The notes under the pieces: generated by a model
What the model saw: only the letters and a program-made list of their open reading frames with translations
Databases searched by the model: none
What the model was told of the DNA's origin: nothing
DNA from: Lonepinella koalarum
GTDB taxonomy: Bacteria > Pseudomonadota > Gammaproteobacteria > Enterobacterales > Pasteurellaceae
Length of the DNA stretch: 61,904 nt
NCBI RefSeq assembly: GCF_004565475.1
Contig: NZ_SRHX01000012.1
Location: 1-61,904 of the forward strand
Direction: 5' to 3'
Program-made: the position numbers and the translations under genes
Shown: one piece after another, positions 1 through 10,535 of the stretch
Position numbering within the stretch: the first letter of the stretch is position 1
Layout: each line of letters opens with the position of its first letter

Positions 1-3000
1 CTGCCGTTAATCGCATCTGTACTGGTGGCGGAAATATCCCCCGCCGCCACGCCGGTGACTTTCGTATTTGCCGCATCAATACCGTTTTTAGTAACACTTG
101 GTCCGCCCACAATGGTTAAGCCATTATTGCTTACGCTGGTATTACCCACCGTTAAACCGTCATTATTAACACTCGTATTACCTATTGTCACCGAACCATT
201 CGCCCCTAAATCAAGTTCGTTGGCTAAATCAAATGTAACGCTACCATTGTTATTAATGATATTGATATTGCCATCGGTATTGGTTAAGGCAACCGTTGCA
301 TTTGGTTTCACGGTCGAAGTGTTTGTGCCGTCAGTCAACGTCCAACCAGCGTTAGCCGTAGTATTAACTGCATTTAATTGGTTCATATTTACCGCATCGG
401 TATCTGCGATACCGGCACTCACATTGGTAATTTTATTATCACCGTTGTTTAAACCGGTTTCGGTTAAGCTCACAGTATTTGTACCATTGGTAATGGTTAC
501 ACCGTCTTTGTTAATTACGGTTTTATCCGTGTCACTGGTACCAAAGGTTGCACTATTCAGATCAGTTAGATCTTTCGCCATTTTAATTACTAACGCCTTA
601 TCTACCACATCAACACGTAAATTTTGATCAGTGACATTGGCACTTTGCGATAAATTACCTTTAATGGTTAAGGTTTCATTGAGTTTCTTACCTACGGTAA
701 CGTTGGTATCATCACCCGTGAAGAATAAACCATCATTTAAGGTTGCCACGGTCTGATTATCGTAGACAATACGGGTTATATTGGTGCCGTCAATACCATT
801 GGTACCGTTAACCACGGTAATATTGGCACTTGCTCCGTCTTTGCCGGTTAAGCCGATCGTACCATTAGCGCCGTCTAAGCCGATAGTGCCGTTAGTCCCC
901 GCTTCACCTTTTAGGGTGATAGTGGTGGCAGTTAAGTTAGACGCTAAAGTAAAGTTTACCGTTGAGCCGGTATGTGTAACATTAATATTGTTATCACCAT
1001 TGAATGTCACTGTACTGTTTGGTGCCACATTAGCAACCGTTGCATTGCCACTGGTATTTAAGTTCCAACCCGCGCTGGCTGTGGCATTCACTGCATTTAA
1101 CTGATTTAAGTTTACGGCATCGGTACCGTTTGTACCATTTGCCACGTTGGTAATATTATTACCACCATTATTTAAACCGGTTTCGGTTAAACTTACGGTA
1201 TTTGTGCCATTGGTAATGGTCACGCCGTCTTTGTTAATTACGGTTTTATCTGTGTCACTGGTACCAAAGGTTGCACTGGTTAAGTTAGTGAGATTTTGTG
1301 CTAATTTAATCACTAAATTACCACTCTCACTATCCACGCGGATGTTTTCTGCCGTTGCCGCAGATTCATTCGCTAGGCTGCCTTTAATCGTTAATGTTTC
1401 ACCGAGTTTTTTAGCAATGGTATCACCTTGGTTACCCGCAAATTTTAAACCATCATTTAAGGTCGCCACGGTCTGATTATCATAAACAATACGGGTTATA
1501 TTGGTGCCGTCAATACCATTGGTACCATTAACCACGGTAATATTGGCACTTGCTCCGTCTTTGCCGGTTAAGCCGATCGTACCATTAGCGCCGTCTAAGC
1601 CGATAGTGCCGTTAGTCCCCGCTTCACCTTTTAGGGTGATAGTGGTGGCAGTTAAGTTAGATGCTAAAGTAAAGTTTACTGTTGAGCCGGTATGCGTCAC
1701 ATTAATATTGTTATCACCATTGAACGTCACTGTACTGTTTGGTGCCACATTAGCAACGGTCGCATTGCCACTGGTATTTAAGTTCCAACCCGCACTGGCT
1801 GTGGCATTTACTGCATTTAACTGATTTAAGTTTACGGCATCGGTACCGTTTGTACCATTTGCTACATTGGTAATTGTGTGATTACCCGCATTAATACCAG
1901 ATTTAGTAATACTTGGACCGTTCTTAATCGTTAACCCTGTACTATTTAACAAGGTATCCCCAATAGTCACGCTACCGCCACTACTTAAATCTAAGGTGTT
2001 ATTTAAATTAACTTTGATTTGGTTACCGCTTACAGTGGTATTTATATTACTGTTACCACCGATAATATCAAAGTGGGCTTGTGTTTGATTAACGGTAACA
2101 TTGGTTCCTGTATTATCTGCACCAACGGTAAAGCTTTGTAAAGCTGAATCGGCATTTTTCAACGAATCCTTGGTCACTTGAGAAAGATCTAAAGCATAAT
2201 TGGTATTTTGACCAGAAGTCGTAGAAGTTACCGTAATAGCGTCAGTTGTGCTATTTACGCTGGTAGTTTTTTCAGAGTCATTAATCGCTTTGGCGACTTG
2301 TTCAGCAGTGGCAAAATAATCACCAACTGTTGGAGCATCAACCTTGCCAGTCGTCGAATTAACAGTTAAATCTGATTTATTCACAGAATATTTGACAGTT
2401 GATGTCGTACCAGTCAAATCAACTGTTGCAGTGGTACCTGTTCCATTGGCAAAACTCACATTGTCGTTATTTTTTACTTGGTCTTTTTGAGTACCATTTT
2501 CTTGAATATTCCAATAGGTATTATCAGATGCGGTAGAAATGGTAGCATTTAATTGGCTCATATTAACCGCATCTGTATCTGCGACACCCGCACTCACATT
2601 AGTGATTTTCTTATTACCGGCATCAATACCTGCTGTAGTGACATTTGGACCACCCGTAATCGTTAAACCACTACCATTAATAACAGTATTACCACCAAAT
2701 GTTGCCGAGGTAAATGTTGGCGTCATGGATGTGGCAATCGAAATATTTTGACCGTTTTGGGTGATATTAATGTTTTGCCCCGCATCAATAGTGACGGTAT
2801 CGCCCATCTTAACATTCGTGGTGGTATTATTAGAAACGTTACCCCCTTGCGATTGGGAAGTCTTGATGTTCCAACCTTTGTTTACGGTAGTATTGGCATT
2901 ATTGGCAGTATTGTTTGCCGCATTCGCTATAGTGTTAGTTGCATATAACTGTGATCCATTCACTGCATCAGTTGACGTTGAACTAACTGTACCATTGGCG

Positions 3001-6000
3001 ACATTAATAATTTTATTATTACCATTATCCAAACCAGTATCAGTTAAACTCACATTAGCTTTACCGCTATTAGTAATGGTTATACCATCTTTATTGATCA
3101 CTGTTTTATCTGAATCGGTACCAAATGTTGCACTGGTTAAATTGGTTAACTCTTTGGCTAATCTCACTTCCATTGAGTTATCATCTGTTACGATAACACC
3201 AATATTTTTATCTGCTTTAGTCGTTAATTTAGAGGCATCCCCCCCCCCCCCCGTAATATCAATCGCTTGATTTGAACTGAGAGAAATAACATTAGCATCT
3301 CCCGCTGCTGGAGAATCTGGGTTAGTAATAACGGAGTTATCACCGCCGAAACGTAATGGACGCGTTAAGGTATATAATTGACTTCCATTAATCGCATCAG
3401 TACTGGTACTACTCACTAAGCCTGCTGCTACATTTTGAATGCGGCGCTCATTACCTACCGAACCCACTGTTACGACGCCTGTTGGTGTAGCCCCTGCGAA
3501 AGTATAGGTTATACCGTCATCACTAGTAATACTATCATAGGATTCCATCCCTTTAGTGCTGGCACTCACTGCCACATAAGCAGAAGCGTTACCTAAATAA
3601 ACCGAATTCTGTTGGGTTGCCGTGACATTATTACCTAAAATAAAGTAATCTGACCCAGCTGTATTAAGAGTATTATTAGCACCGATAATTGAAGAATCCG
3701 TAATTGCCACATCTTCTTCAGTGGTTGTGGTTGTTGATGTGGCATCATCAATTTGTGCCACCGTATTATGATGACCGTAAATAAATAAACCACTTAAATC
3801 TGCGGCGAGTTTTTCACTGCTACTAATGGTATTGCCATAACCGGTCACATAAATATCTTTTAAGATATTCACTGGATCCTCACCACTTGGCGTTGGCGTC
3901 GTCACATTACCGATTTCATTGGCATTACCCACAACCCGAATATTCTCTATTGATTTACTGACAAGATTACTATTACCAAAAATACCACTGGCATTCGCCG
4001 AAACCACACTATTCGTATTACCGAGTGAATAAGTACCCGTCCCACCAATCACACCAGCATAGCCAATCCCCCCCGAACTTTCACCTGTTACTCGTTGATT
4101 TGTACCCAAGGCAATGGAATTAGTACCAGAAGCTTGTGCGGATGTACCGATAGCATTAGAAGATGCCCCTGTTGCAGATGCTTGTGTACCAATAGCGTTA
4201 GAAGATGCCCCACCTGCATATGCTTCACTACCAAAGGCATTACTTTGTACGCCAGCAGCAGTCGCACGATCACCGATTGCATTTGCTTTATTGGCAGAAG
4301 ACGTCGCACGATAACCAAGAGCAATCGCGCGATCAACCGGTTCATTGGTTTTTGTTGAACTCGCCGCTAAACTACCGATAGCAATAGAGTTATTACCTTC
4401 ACTATTTGCGCCCGCACCAACCGCTAATCCATATTTATAATTTTGATTCTTATTATTCACATTAGTTTGGCTAGATTGTGGTACACCATCATCAAGTTCC
4501 ACTGAACCTTGATAAAATGTACCCATTGCTATAGAACCTGTACCATATGCACTCGCATCATTACCAATAGCAACGCTTCGTTCACCAAGTGCGGCCACCC
4601 CTTGACCGACAGCCATAGATAGAGAACCTATTGCTTTGTTGTTGTCATAGTTACCTAACTGCGAACCATCATCATTTACGCTGAAGTAATGAACCTTATT
4701 ATCAGTCACAATTTGATTAACTTGGGCTAAATTAACCGCATCAGTACCTGCTGTAGCAGCGGCAACATTGTGAATTGCAGTTCCTTTGCCAGTATCATTC
4801 TTTAAGGTTACACTTGCATCTGAACTAACATCTGGACTGGTTATTGCATCATAATTAATACCTGATGTAGCAGTAATCGCAAGATCATTAATATCGGCAT
4901 TTACTTTCTTATAAACCTCATCAGATGTCTGTTTCAATTGAGCAACTGTCACTGCATCTTGATCATCTACACCATCAGCCACATTCACAACACGACGTAA
5001 AAGATTAGCATCCGAATCACCTACAGAAACCACTAAATGAGACGTGTTTCCCGTAAGATAACCACCACCTGGCTTATCCTTTGCCACAGAATTCGCTCCC
5101 AATGCAACACTATTAGCCTCCGCCATTGCACTGTAACCAATAGCCACACCGTCAGCTCCTGTTGCTTGAGAATTAAGCCCCACTGCAACAGATTGTTTTG
5201 CACTGGCATTCGCCAAATACCCGATGGCAACGGCATCATTGCCGGCTTTAGTTTGCGAACCCACGGCGGTGGCACGTTGAATTGCGGTGGCAGAACCATA
5301 AGAGTTGGCATTACTACCGATAGCGATATTCTCACCTAAAGTTTCATTTGCATTCGCAATATTTTTCCCCGCCGAAGTCCCTAACGCCACATTGTTTTTA
5401 CCAACCACACCGGAACCTGCATCAAAACCAATGCCAATATTTGATTGACCTATTACACTTTGACCAGAATTTTCACCAATATTAATATGAGAACCTTTAG
5501 TCCCCGTCTCATCTAAAGGTTGCCCTTGACCTGCTTGTAAACCAATAGAAATTGTTTTCGATGTTGCTTGTGCACTATCACCAATCGCAATGCTACTTGC
5601 CGTAGAAGCAACAGAATTAACACCAACCGCAACGCTATTTGCCGCAGAAGCAGCTGAATTAGAACCAACCGCAACGGCATTGGCTCCACTTGCTTTTGAC
5701 ATTGAGCCAATAGCAACCGTATTTTCCTCTGAAGCGACTGCGGTATAACCAACCGCAACAGCTTTAGTTGCATTTTCTGCCACCACCGCTTGGTCGCCAA
5801 TGGCTAATGATGAGCTTGCATTTTTTGCAACTGTTGTGTGATTACCAATCGCAATGGCATTATCACTCGCAATCGTTTGCGCCGATGTCCCTACGGCAAT
5901 ACTATTACTGGTAATAACTAGCGTTTCATCATTATTAGATGTTAACGCATTTTTACCCATAGCAATATTGTTATTACCACGCCCTGTGGCATTATCACCA

Positions 6001-7430
6001 ATGGCAATGGAACTTTTTCCATCACCAATAACAACTTCTGAACCACCACCATAAGCAATGTCACCCAATGGATTGGTACCTACGCGGGAATCACTCCCTA
6101 TCGCGATCCCTTGTTCAGCACTATTTTCAACTTTTGCACTTTCCCCGACAGCAACGGAATCATTTGCTCTAGCACTGGTATTAGCCCCTGCTGCGACAGC
6201 ATCATTGCCCGTTGCCCAGGCGTTATAACCCATTGCTGTGGCATTTGTATGTGTGGCAGTCGCATTATTACCGATGGCTGTCGCACTTGTCTGATTTGCA
6301 ATCGCATTATTACCGACGGCTGTCGCATTTGTCTGATCTGCAAGCGCATTATTGCCGACGGCTACCGATTGATCCCCTGCAGCGATTGCACGAGGACCCG
6401 CGGCTAAAGCATCCATACCCGTTGCTTGAGCATCATCCGCTGTAGAATTTACACGGAAATATTTAATCCCAGAATAGATAGTAGTTAAACCAAGAGTATC
6501 AACAGACGTATTTAAAGTATTAAATGAAGTATTTAAGTTGTCAAATAATGCCTTATTAGCGATAACCGTGGTATTTAATTCGTTAAGTTCGGTTTTATCT
6601 GCTTTTGTGTTGTTTAAATTAGTAACTGTGGTATTTAAGTTAGTCACATTCGTGGTTAAATTATTTAAATCCGTTTGGCTAGCTTTTGTTGCTACAGTAG
6701 CAGTTAATGTATCTACAGTTGTTTGATCCGCTTTAGAATTAACCGTTGTAGTTAACGCATCTACTGTCGTTTGATCCGCTTTAGAATTAACCGTTGTGGT
6801 TAACGCATCTACTGTCGTTTGATCCGCTTTAGTGTTAACCGTTGTAGTTAACGCATCTACTGTCGTTTGATCCGCTTTAGAATCAACCGTTGTGGTTAAC
6901 GCATCTACTGTCGTTTGATCCGCTTTAGTGTTAACCGTTGTAGTTAACGCATCTACTGTCGTTTGATCCGCTTTAGAATCAACCATTGTGGTTAACGCAT
7001 CTACTGTCGTTTGATCCGCTTTAGAATCAACCGTTGTGCTTAGCGTATCTACTGTCGTTTGATCCGCTTTATTAGAAATATCCGTCTCTAAAGTAGAAAT
7101 CTGAGTTGAAATATCCGAGCCATTAATTGTTAATGAATTGGTTGTAATACCACCATTAAATGTGGCTGTACCGGTAAAAGTTGAAGTTCCTGATACAGTA
7201 AGATTATCGGCATTGACATCATCTGCTATAGCAGAAAATGGTGACATGAATAAAACCGTTAATGTCGCTAATTTAAAAGGTAAACCGAGTTGGGTTGTTC
7301 TATCGGTTATGGATGAAACTGGTGTAGCCTTTTTAATGGAGTTGGTTTTTCCTCTTGAGCTGGCTAATTCAGAGACTGCAATAAAAGCATTCGCCACTTG
7401 GCTCCAAATGACTTTATAAATATGGTTCAT
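1..7430 (-). CDS. Trimeric autotransporter adhesin, N-terminal part (runs off the window)
   Basis: Surface adhesin of the YadA/Hia/UspA type (type Vc secretion). The start at 7430 begins with an extended signal peptide region (MNHIYKVIWSQVANAF), followed by a hydrophobic segment with likely cleavage after residue ~69 (FSAIA). Next come a 16-residue tandem repeat (residues ~115-255), a long YadA-like head of repeats such as AVAVGSNS and SIAIGDSA (roughly residues 320-1360), neck motifs (VVNVADG, IQNVAAG, STDAING) and Hia/UspA-like stalk units (INKDGITITN) down to the window edge. The frame is open where I read it: at the start, across the tract at 3239-3252, and at bases 3-59 (VTGVAAGDISATSTDAING). 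I did not check every codon. The C-terminal beta-barrel anchor is not in the window. All plus-strand open frames here are antisense shadows. The 14-base G tract on the coding strand encodes Gly 1394-1397. Confidence 0.93.
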   Translation of the reverse strand, partial: MNHIYKVIWSQVANAFIAVSELASSRGKTNSIKKATPVSSITDRTTQLGLPFKLATLTVLFMSPFSAIADDVNADNLTVSGTSTFTGTATFNGGITTNSLTINGSDISTQISTLETDISNKADQTTVDTLSTTVDSKADQTTVDALTTMVDSKADQTTVDALTTTVNTKADQTTVDALTTTVDSKADQTTVDALTTTVNTKADQTTVDALTTTVNSKADQTTVDALTTTVNSKADQTTVDTLTATVATKASQTDLNNLTTNVTNLNTTVTNLNNTKADKTELNELNTTVIANKALFDNLNTSFNTLNTSVDTLGLTTIYSGIKYFRVNSTADDAQATGMDALAAGPRAIAAGDQSVAVGNNALADQTNATAVGNNAIANQTSATAIGNNATATHTNATAMGYNAWATGNDAVAAGANTSARANDSVAVGESAKVENSAEQGIAIGSDSRVGTNPLGDIAYGGGSEVVIGDGKSSIAIGDNATGRGNNNIAMGKNALTSNNDETLVITSNSIAVGTSAQTIASDNAIAIGNHTTVAKNASSSLAIGDQAVVAENATKAVAVGYTAVASEENTVAIGSMSKASGANAVAVGSNSAASAANSVAVGVNSVASTASSIAIGDSAQATSKTISIGLQAGQGQPLDETGTKGSHINIGENSGQSVIGQSNIGIGFDAGSGVVGKNNVALGTSAGKNIANANETLGENIAIGSNANSYGSATAIQRATAVGSQTKAGNDAVAIGYLANASAKQSVAVGLNSQATGADGVAIGYSAMAEANSVALGANSVAKDKPGGGYLTGNTSHLVVSVGDSDANLLRRVVNVADGVDDQDAVTVAQLKQTSDEVYKKVNADINDLAITATSGINYDAITSPDVSSDASVTLKNDTGKGTAIHNVAAATAGTDAVNLAQVNQIVTDNKVHYFSVNDDGSQLGNYDNNKAIGSLSMAVGQGVAALGERSVAIGNDASAYGTGSIAMGTFYQGSVELDDGVPQSSQTNVNNKNQNYKYGLAVGAGANSEGNNSIAIGSLAASSTKTNEPVDRAIALGYRATSSANKANAIGDRATAAGVQSNAFGSEAYAGGASSNAIGTQASATGASSNAIGTSAQASGTNSIALGTNQRVTGESSGGIGYAGVIGGTGTYSLGNTNSVVSANASGIFGNSNLVSKSIENIRVVGNANEIGNVTTPTPSGEDPVNILKDIYVTGYGNTISSSEKLAADLSGLFIYGHHNTVAQIDDATSTTTTTEEDVAITDSSIIGANNTLNTAGSDYFILGNNVTATQQNSVYLGNASAYVAVSASTKGMESYDSITSDDGITYTFAGATPTGVVTVGSVGNERRIQNVAAGLVSSTSTDAINGSQLYTLTRPLRFGGDNSVITNPDSPAAGDANVISLSSNQAIDITGGGGDASKLTTKADKNIGVIVTDDNSMEVRLAKELTNLTSATFGTDSDKTVINKDGITITNSGKANVSLTDTGLDNGNNKIINVANGTVSSTSTDAVNGSQLYATNTIANAANNTANNANTTVNKGWNIKTSQSQGGNVSNNTTTNVKMGDTVTIDAGQNINITQNGQNISIATSMTPTFTSATFGGNTVINGSGLTITGGPNVTTAGIDAGNKKITNVSAGVADTDAVNMSQLNATISTASDNTYWNIQENGTQKDQVKNNDNVSFANGTGTTATVDLTGTTSTVKYSVNKSDLTVNSTTGKVDAPTVGDYFATAEQVAKAINDSEKTTSVNSTTDAITVTSTTSGQNTNYALDLSQVTKDSLKNADSALQSFTVGADNTGTNVTVNQTQAHFDIIGGNSNINTTVSGNQIKVNLNNTLDLSSGGSVTIGDTLLNSTGLTIKNGPSITKSGINAGNHTITNVANGTNGTDAVNLNQLNAVNATASAGWNLNTSGNATVANVAPNSTVTFNGDNNINVTHTGSTVNFTLASNLTATTITLKGEAGTNGTIGLDGANGTIGLTGKDGASANITVVNGTNGIDGTNITRIVYDNQTVATLNDGLKFAGNQGDTIAKKLGETLTIKGSLANESAATAENIRVDSESGNLVIKLAQNLTNLTSATFGTSDTDKTVINKDGVTITNGTNTVSLTETGLNNGGNNITNVANGTNGTDAVNLNQLNAVNATASAGWNLNTSGNATVANVAPNSTVTFNGDNNINVTHTGSTVNFTLASNLTATTITLKGEAGTNGTIGLDGANGTIGLTGKDGASANITVVNGTNGIDGTNITRIVYDNQTVATLNDGLFFTGDDTNVTVGKKLNETLTIKGNLSQSANVTDQNLRVDVVDKALVIKMAKDLTDLNSATFGTSDTDKTVINKDGVTITNGTNTVSLTETGLNNGDNKITNVSAGIADTDAVNMNQLNAVNTTANAGWTLTDGTNTSTVKPNATVALTNTDGNINIINNNGSVTFDLANELDLGANGSVTIGNTSVNNDGLTVGNTSVSNNGLTIVGGPSVTKNGIDAANTKVTGVAAGDISATSTDAING
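421..1863 (-). repeat. Two long direct repeats (~720 bp each) in the adhesin stalk
   Basis: Bases 421-1143 and 1144-1863 are near-copies. The halves 781-1140 and 1501-1860 differ at only a few positions, while the preceding halves are more divergent and offset by 3 bases. Each unit is about 240 codons of stalk, so unequal recombination would add or remove one in-frame module. A more distant copy of part of the unit lies near 3000-3160. Confidence 0.85.
3239..3252 (-). repeat. 14-base homopolymer (poly-G on the coding strand) inside the adhesin gene
   Basis: Fourteen consecutive C on the plus strand. Read in the adhesin frame it gives four glycines between DIT and DAS, and the frame is open on both sides, so this copy is in the ON state. 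Tracts of this length typically change length by slipped-strand mispairing; a change of one or two bases would truncate the protein at about residue 1400, before any membrane anchor. Confidence 0.9.
6721..7068 (-). repeat. 48-bp tandem repeat array in the adhesin gene
   Basis: The string GTTTGATCCGCTTTA recurs (first base at 6721, 6769, 6817, 6865, 6913, 6961, 7009 and 7057), an exact 48-bp period. Each unit encodes 16 residues of the type ADQTTVDALTTTVNSK on the minus strand. The unit is a multiple of three, so changes in copy number would alter stalk length without breaking the frame. Confidence 0.9.
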
Positions 7431-7651
7431 GGTAGTGATACCTAAATGTACGTAATCTCATACTTTCAAGACTTATCCTACAACCATGTTGGGTAATTCC
7501 GAATCTTACAAGTGTTACTATTTTGTTGATTACAAGAGAGATTAGTCTTCACTAAGCTTTCTAAATGCTGAATGAATGAAAAAGACACCCACTTATTGTG
7601 GAGAATGACATTGAACCATGTCAATGTCAATTATCTTTACATAAATTTACA

Positions 7652-7687
7652 TAGGCTTAACCCCGTATTAATACGGGGTTAAGCCTA
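7652..7687. terminator. 36-base perfect palindrome between hemY and the adhesin gene
   Basis: The two arms TAGGCTTAACCCCGTATT and AATACGGGGTTAAGCCTA are perfectly complementary. It lies just beyond the hemY stop, where a terminator for the haem operon is expected, and upstream of the adhesin start. It contains the CTTAACCCCGTA core also found at 18451 and 35501, so it is probably one member of a dispersed palindrome family. The rest of 7431-7721 shows no gene; it must hold the adhesin promoter. Confidence 0.6.
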
Positions 7688-7721
7688 ATATAATATTTGT
7701 GATAACTCGATTAGTATTGTG

Positions 7722-8996
7722 CTAATTTTTAGCCGGTTCCAACAACAATCGATCGGCGTTTTCCGTTGTTTTCAGCGCAACCGTATCTATTGCCATGGCG
7801 GATTTTAGCACTTCATCACGTAATTGTTTCGCTCGCTCCTGCTCGCCGACTTGTTCGAAGACATAGGTCGCCATGGTAATATCATTCGGCTCCAGTTGGT
7901 CTTTATGCGCCACCACTTTTTTAAACACGTCCGCTGCATTGTCAAACTCCGCATTACGCACATATAAATAGCCTAAGGCACGATAAGCACAACAAGCGCC
8001 ACTTTCTTCACTATTTTTTACCCGTTTTTGTAATAGCTTAATCAGCTTACTGCTATCGCTGGCTTGTAAACGCGTAATTTGCGCATACAAGGCAGAATTA
8101 AGATCACTCTCCAAGGCTAATTTTTTCAAGGTTTCCACGCTCAAATCATAAGCCGATTCATGGTCGTTACAATCAATTAAACGTTGAATTAAACCGATAC
8201 GCACATAGTGGTCATTATGGCGTTTACGGGGTTGATCTTGCCACCACGCGAGTAAACCATCAGCGCCCTCTTCATTCATGATTTCGTCTAACAAGCCATT
8301 TGCCACATCGCGTTGCAGTGCGGTGAATTGTGGTGAAGAATACATATTTGTGCTTTCAATCACCGGCAAGATTTGATCCAATGCTTCATAAGCTTCGGAT
8401 TGTTGATAAATCTCCACGGCGAGTTTTAATACTTCTGGATTTCTGTTATCCATCACTAATAAACTGTCCACCGAACTGCGCGCGGCGGGCAATTTGTGCT
8501 GTAATAACAAAATTCGAGTACGAGCTAATTCTACGGCTAAATTATCTGAACCTGCTAATTGGGTAGCTTCCATTAGGTATTTATTGGCATTGAAATCATC
8601 ACCGTGTTGTTGAGCGGCTTCAGCTGCCTTGATAAAATTAAGGATCGGTTCATCAGAATGTTTGGCATTTTTAGCAATTAATTTTTCCGCTTTGGAATAA
8701 TTGCCTTCATCCATTTTAATCAAGCCTTGTAAGGTTTGTTTTTGCGCTTTCACACGTTTACGACGTGAAAACCAGCCATAAGTGCTGTTGCTCAAACGGA
8801 AGAATTTTCGCACCAGCCATTCAATCACATAAACCACCGCCATGGCGATGACGAAAAATACCACTAAGGTCACCAGTGATAATTCATAATTGGTATTGAC
8901 TGTTTGAATCAACACATAGCCTTGTTTGCCGGCTAAATAAGGACCTGCAATTAAGCCTGCCAGTAATACAAGCATTAGGAATAAAATTCTAAACAT
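7722..8996 (-). CDS. hemY: HemY, haem-biosynthesis-associated TPR membrane protein
   Basis: 424 residues. Two N-terminal membrane segments (residues ~1-22 and ~41-63, the latter rich in [13 protein letters not shown]) are followed by basic residues and a soluble helical region of the TPR kind. The family is conserved next to hemC/hemD/hemX in gammaproteobacteria and is thought to support late tetrapyrrole synthesis at the inner membrane; its exact role is unsettled. The start is supported by AAGGAG 7 bases upstream, which overlaps the end of hemX. Last gene of the operon, followed by the palindrome at 7652-7687. Confidence 0.92.
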   Translation of the reverse strand: MFRILFLMLVLLAGLIAGPYLAGKQGYVLIQTVNTNYELSLVTLVVFFVIAMAVVYVIEWLVRKFFRLSNSTYGWFSRRKRVKAQKQTLQGLIKMDEGNYSKAEKLIAKNAKHSDEPILNFIKAAEAAQQHGDDFNANKYLMEATQLAGSDNLAVELARTRILLLQHKLPAARSSVDSLLVMDNRNPEVLKLAVEIYQQSEAYEALDQILPVIESTNMYSSPQFTALQRDVANGLLDEIMNEEGADGLLAWWQDQPRKRHNDHYVRIGLIQRLIDCNDHESAYDLSVETLKKLALESDLNSALYAQITRLQASDSSKLIKLLQKRVKNSEESGACCAYRALGYLYVRNAEFDNAADVFKKVVAHKDQLEPNDITMATYVFEQVGEQERAKQLRDEVLKSAMAIDTVALKTTENADRLLLEPAKN

Positions 8997-9007
8997 TGTA
9001 TTGCTCC

Positions 9008-10513
9008 TTATTGTTGTTCTGTGTTAGCCGGTTTTGCACCATTATCTGCATCTGCGGGTGTTTCGGTCATGCTTTCTGCTGCATTACTTTCTACTGCTTC
9101 TACTGCGTTATTTTCTTCCGCCGATTTTATTTCTTCCACCGCCACTTGATTGGATTCAGTCAAGGTTTTATCCGCTGAAATCTCAATTTTTTGTACTTCT
9201 TGTGGTGTTTTATTGAGTAATTTATCCAACGCATTCAAACTGTTTAATTGATTTGGCACTTCAATATAAATAGATTGTTCTGCTAATTCATCCAGCGATT
9301 TTAAGAATGCGGTAGCCGTTTCCGAATTAGTATCAAAATAACTTCTAATCCATGCGGCAACGGTTTCAAGGGACTGTTTATACAATTCATTTTGTTGCCG
9401 TGGCACCGCTAAAATGGCAATTTGTAACCGTAAGCGAATATTTTCACGTAAGTAAATATCTTGATTCGGTGCCAATAAGGCTTGAGTGGCATTTTCCGAA
9501 CGTGGGGTAATGCGAATAAAATGATTCATGAATGATATGGCACTTTTCTGAATATTTTTCTCCCAATCATTCACGTCATCGGACACTTTAGTCTCTTGAT
9601 TTTGTTCATCGCCAAAATTCACGTTAGCAATCACTAATTCATCCACATTATTTGCCAACTGTGATAAACGTTGCATAATCGCATTTTGATCCACGCGATT
9701 GACTGAAAGCAATTGCTTTAAATCTTGGTTAATTGTGGCACGAATTAATTTAACTTGTGGCTCATCGACCTTAGTTAATACCTCATCTGCCACTTTTAAT
9801 AATGAAATACTGGTATCAATATCGTTATCCAATACGAGTTTACGTAACGCATTGGTGAGTAAAAAATCGGCTTCACTCAGTAGCCACTCACTTGGTTGTG
9901 CATTATTTGCTTTCGCCAGCTTGTTCACTTCTGCCTTTAAGTTTGTATAAGCAGTATCTTGTGCAGACAAGTTTTGTGCTAGGCTGGCAAGTTTTTGATC
10001 ATGCGCGTTTAAGCCAGCCAGTAACTGCTCAATTTGCGCCCGTTCTTGTGCAAAGTTTGGCATTTCCAGCGGGGTATTACTTGTATTCGCCACATGCGCT
10101 ACACTATTGGAAATTTTTTGTTCAAGTGCGGTGATTTTTTGGTTAATTTTATCCACTTCCAGTTGACCGAAATAATATCCCGCGCCGCCAAGTCCTAATG
10201 CCACTAATAAAGCGAATACACCTAATGCGGAACTGCCTTTTTTTATCACCACGGTTTCGGTTTGTTGTGGTTTAATTTTTTCCGGTTCGGTGTGTTGCGG
10301 CTCGGTTTTAACACGGTCTTTAGCCGACTCTACCTTGGATGTTTCGACTTTTGCAGAATCTAACGTCGGCTCAACATTGACTTGTTTGCCTGCCTTGTCA
10401 GTGATGTTTTTCTTCACTTCACCAGCATCTGTCCCCACCGTTTTCCCCTCAGTTGTCCCCGTAGCGCCTTGGTTCTGAACGCCATCAGATTGCATTTCTT
10501 TTTTATTACTCAT
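9008..10513 (-). CDS. hemX: HemX-family membrane protein (uroporphyrinogen-III C-methyltransferase-like by name only)
   Basis: 501 residues. A charged, Lys/Glu-rich cytoplasmic N-terminus (~1-92) precedes a single membrane segment (~93-117, [19 protein letters not shown]). A coiled-coil region and a helical periplasmic domain follow, and the tail is low-complexity and Glu/Ala-rich. HemX proteins are often labelled as methyltransferases, but I see no SAM-binding GxGxG motif, in line with a structural or scaffolding role beside HemD and HemY. It sits between hemD (22-base gap) and hemY (11-base gap) in the same direction. The N-terminal extension looks longer and more repetitive than usual. Confidence 0.9.
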   Translation of the reverse strand: MSNKKEMQSDGVQNQGATGTTEGKTVGTDAGEVKKNITDKAGKQVNVEPTLDSAKVETSKVESAKDRVKTEPQHTEPEKIKPQQTETVVIKKGSSALGVFALLVALGLGGAGYYFGQLEVDKINQKITALEQKISNSVAHVANTSNTPLEMPNFAQERAQIEQLLAGLNAHDQKLASLAQNLSAQDTAYTNLKAEVNKLAKANNAQPSEWLLSEADFLLTNALRKLVLDNDIDTSISLLKVADEVLTKVDEPQVKLIRATINQDLKQLLSVNRVDQNAIMQRLSQLANNVDELVIANVNFGDEQNQETKVSDDVNDWEKNIQKSAISFMNHFIRITPRSENATQALLAPNQDIYLRENIRLRLQIAILAVPRQQNELYKQSLETVAAWIRSYFDTNSETATAFLKSLDELAEQSIYIEVPNQLNSLNALDKLLNKTPQEVQKIEISADKTLTESNQVAVEEIKSAEENNAVEAVESNAAESMTETPADADNGAKPANTEQQ

Positions 10514-10535
10514 ACCAACTCTCTCTCGCTTAAAA

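Noticed and set aside
6721-7068. CRISPR array
   Set aside because: The 48-bp units are contiguous tandem repeats without unique spacers and encode a 16-residue protein repeat in frame.
25-7419. Numerous plus-strand and other-frame ORFs across the first 7.4 kb, several with valine/proline-rich repetitive proteins
   Set aside because: They are antisense or out-of-frame readings of the adhesin gene. The minus-strand frame from 7430 shows signal peptide, head and neck motifs and is open where checked at both ends and across the poly-C tract.
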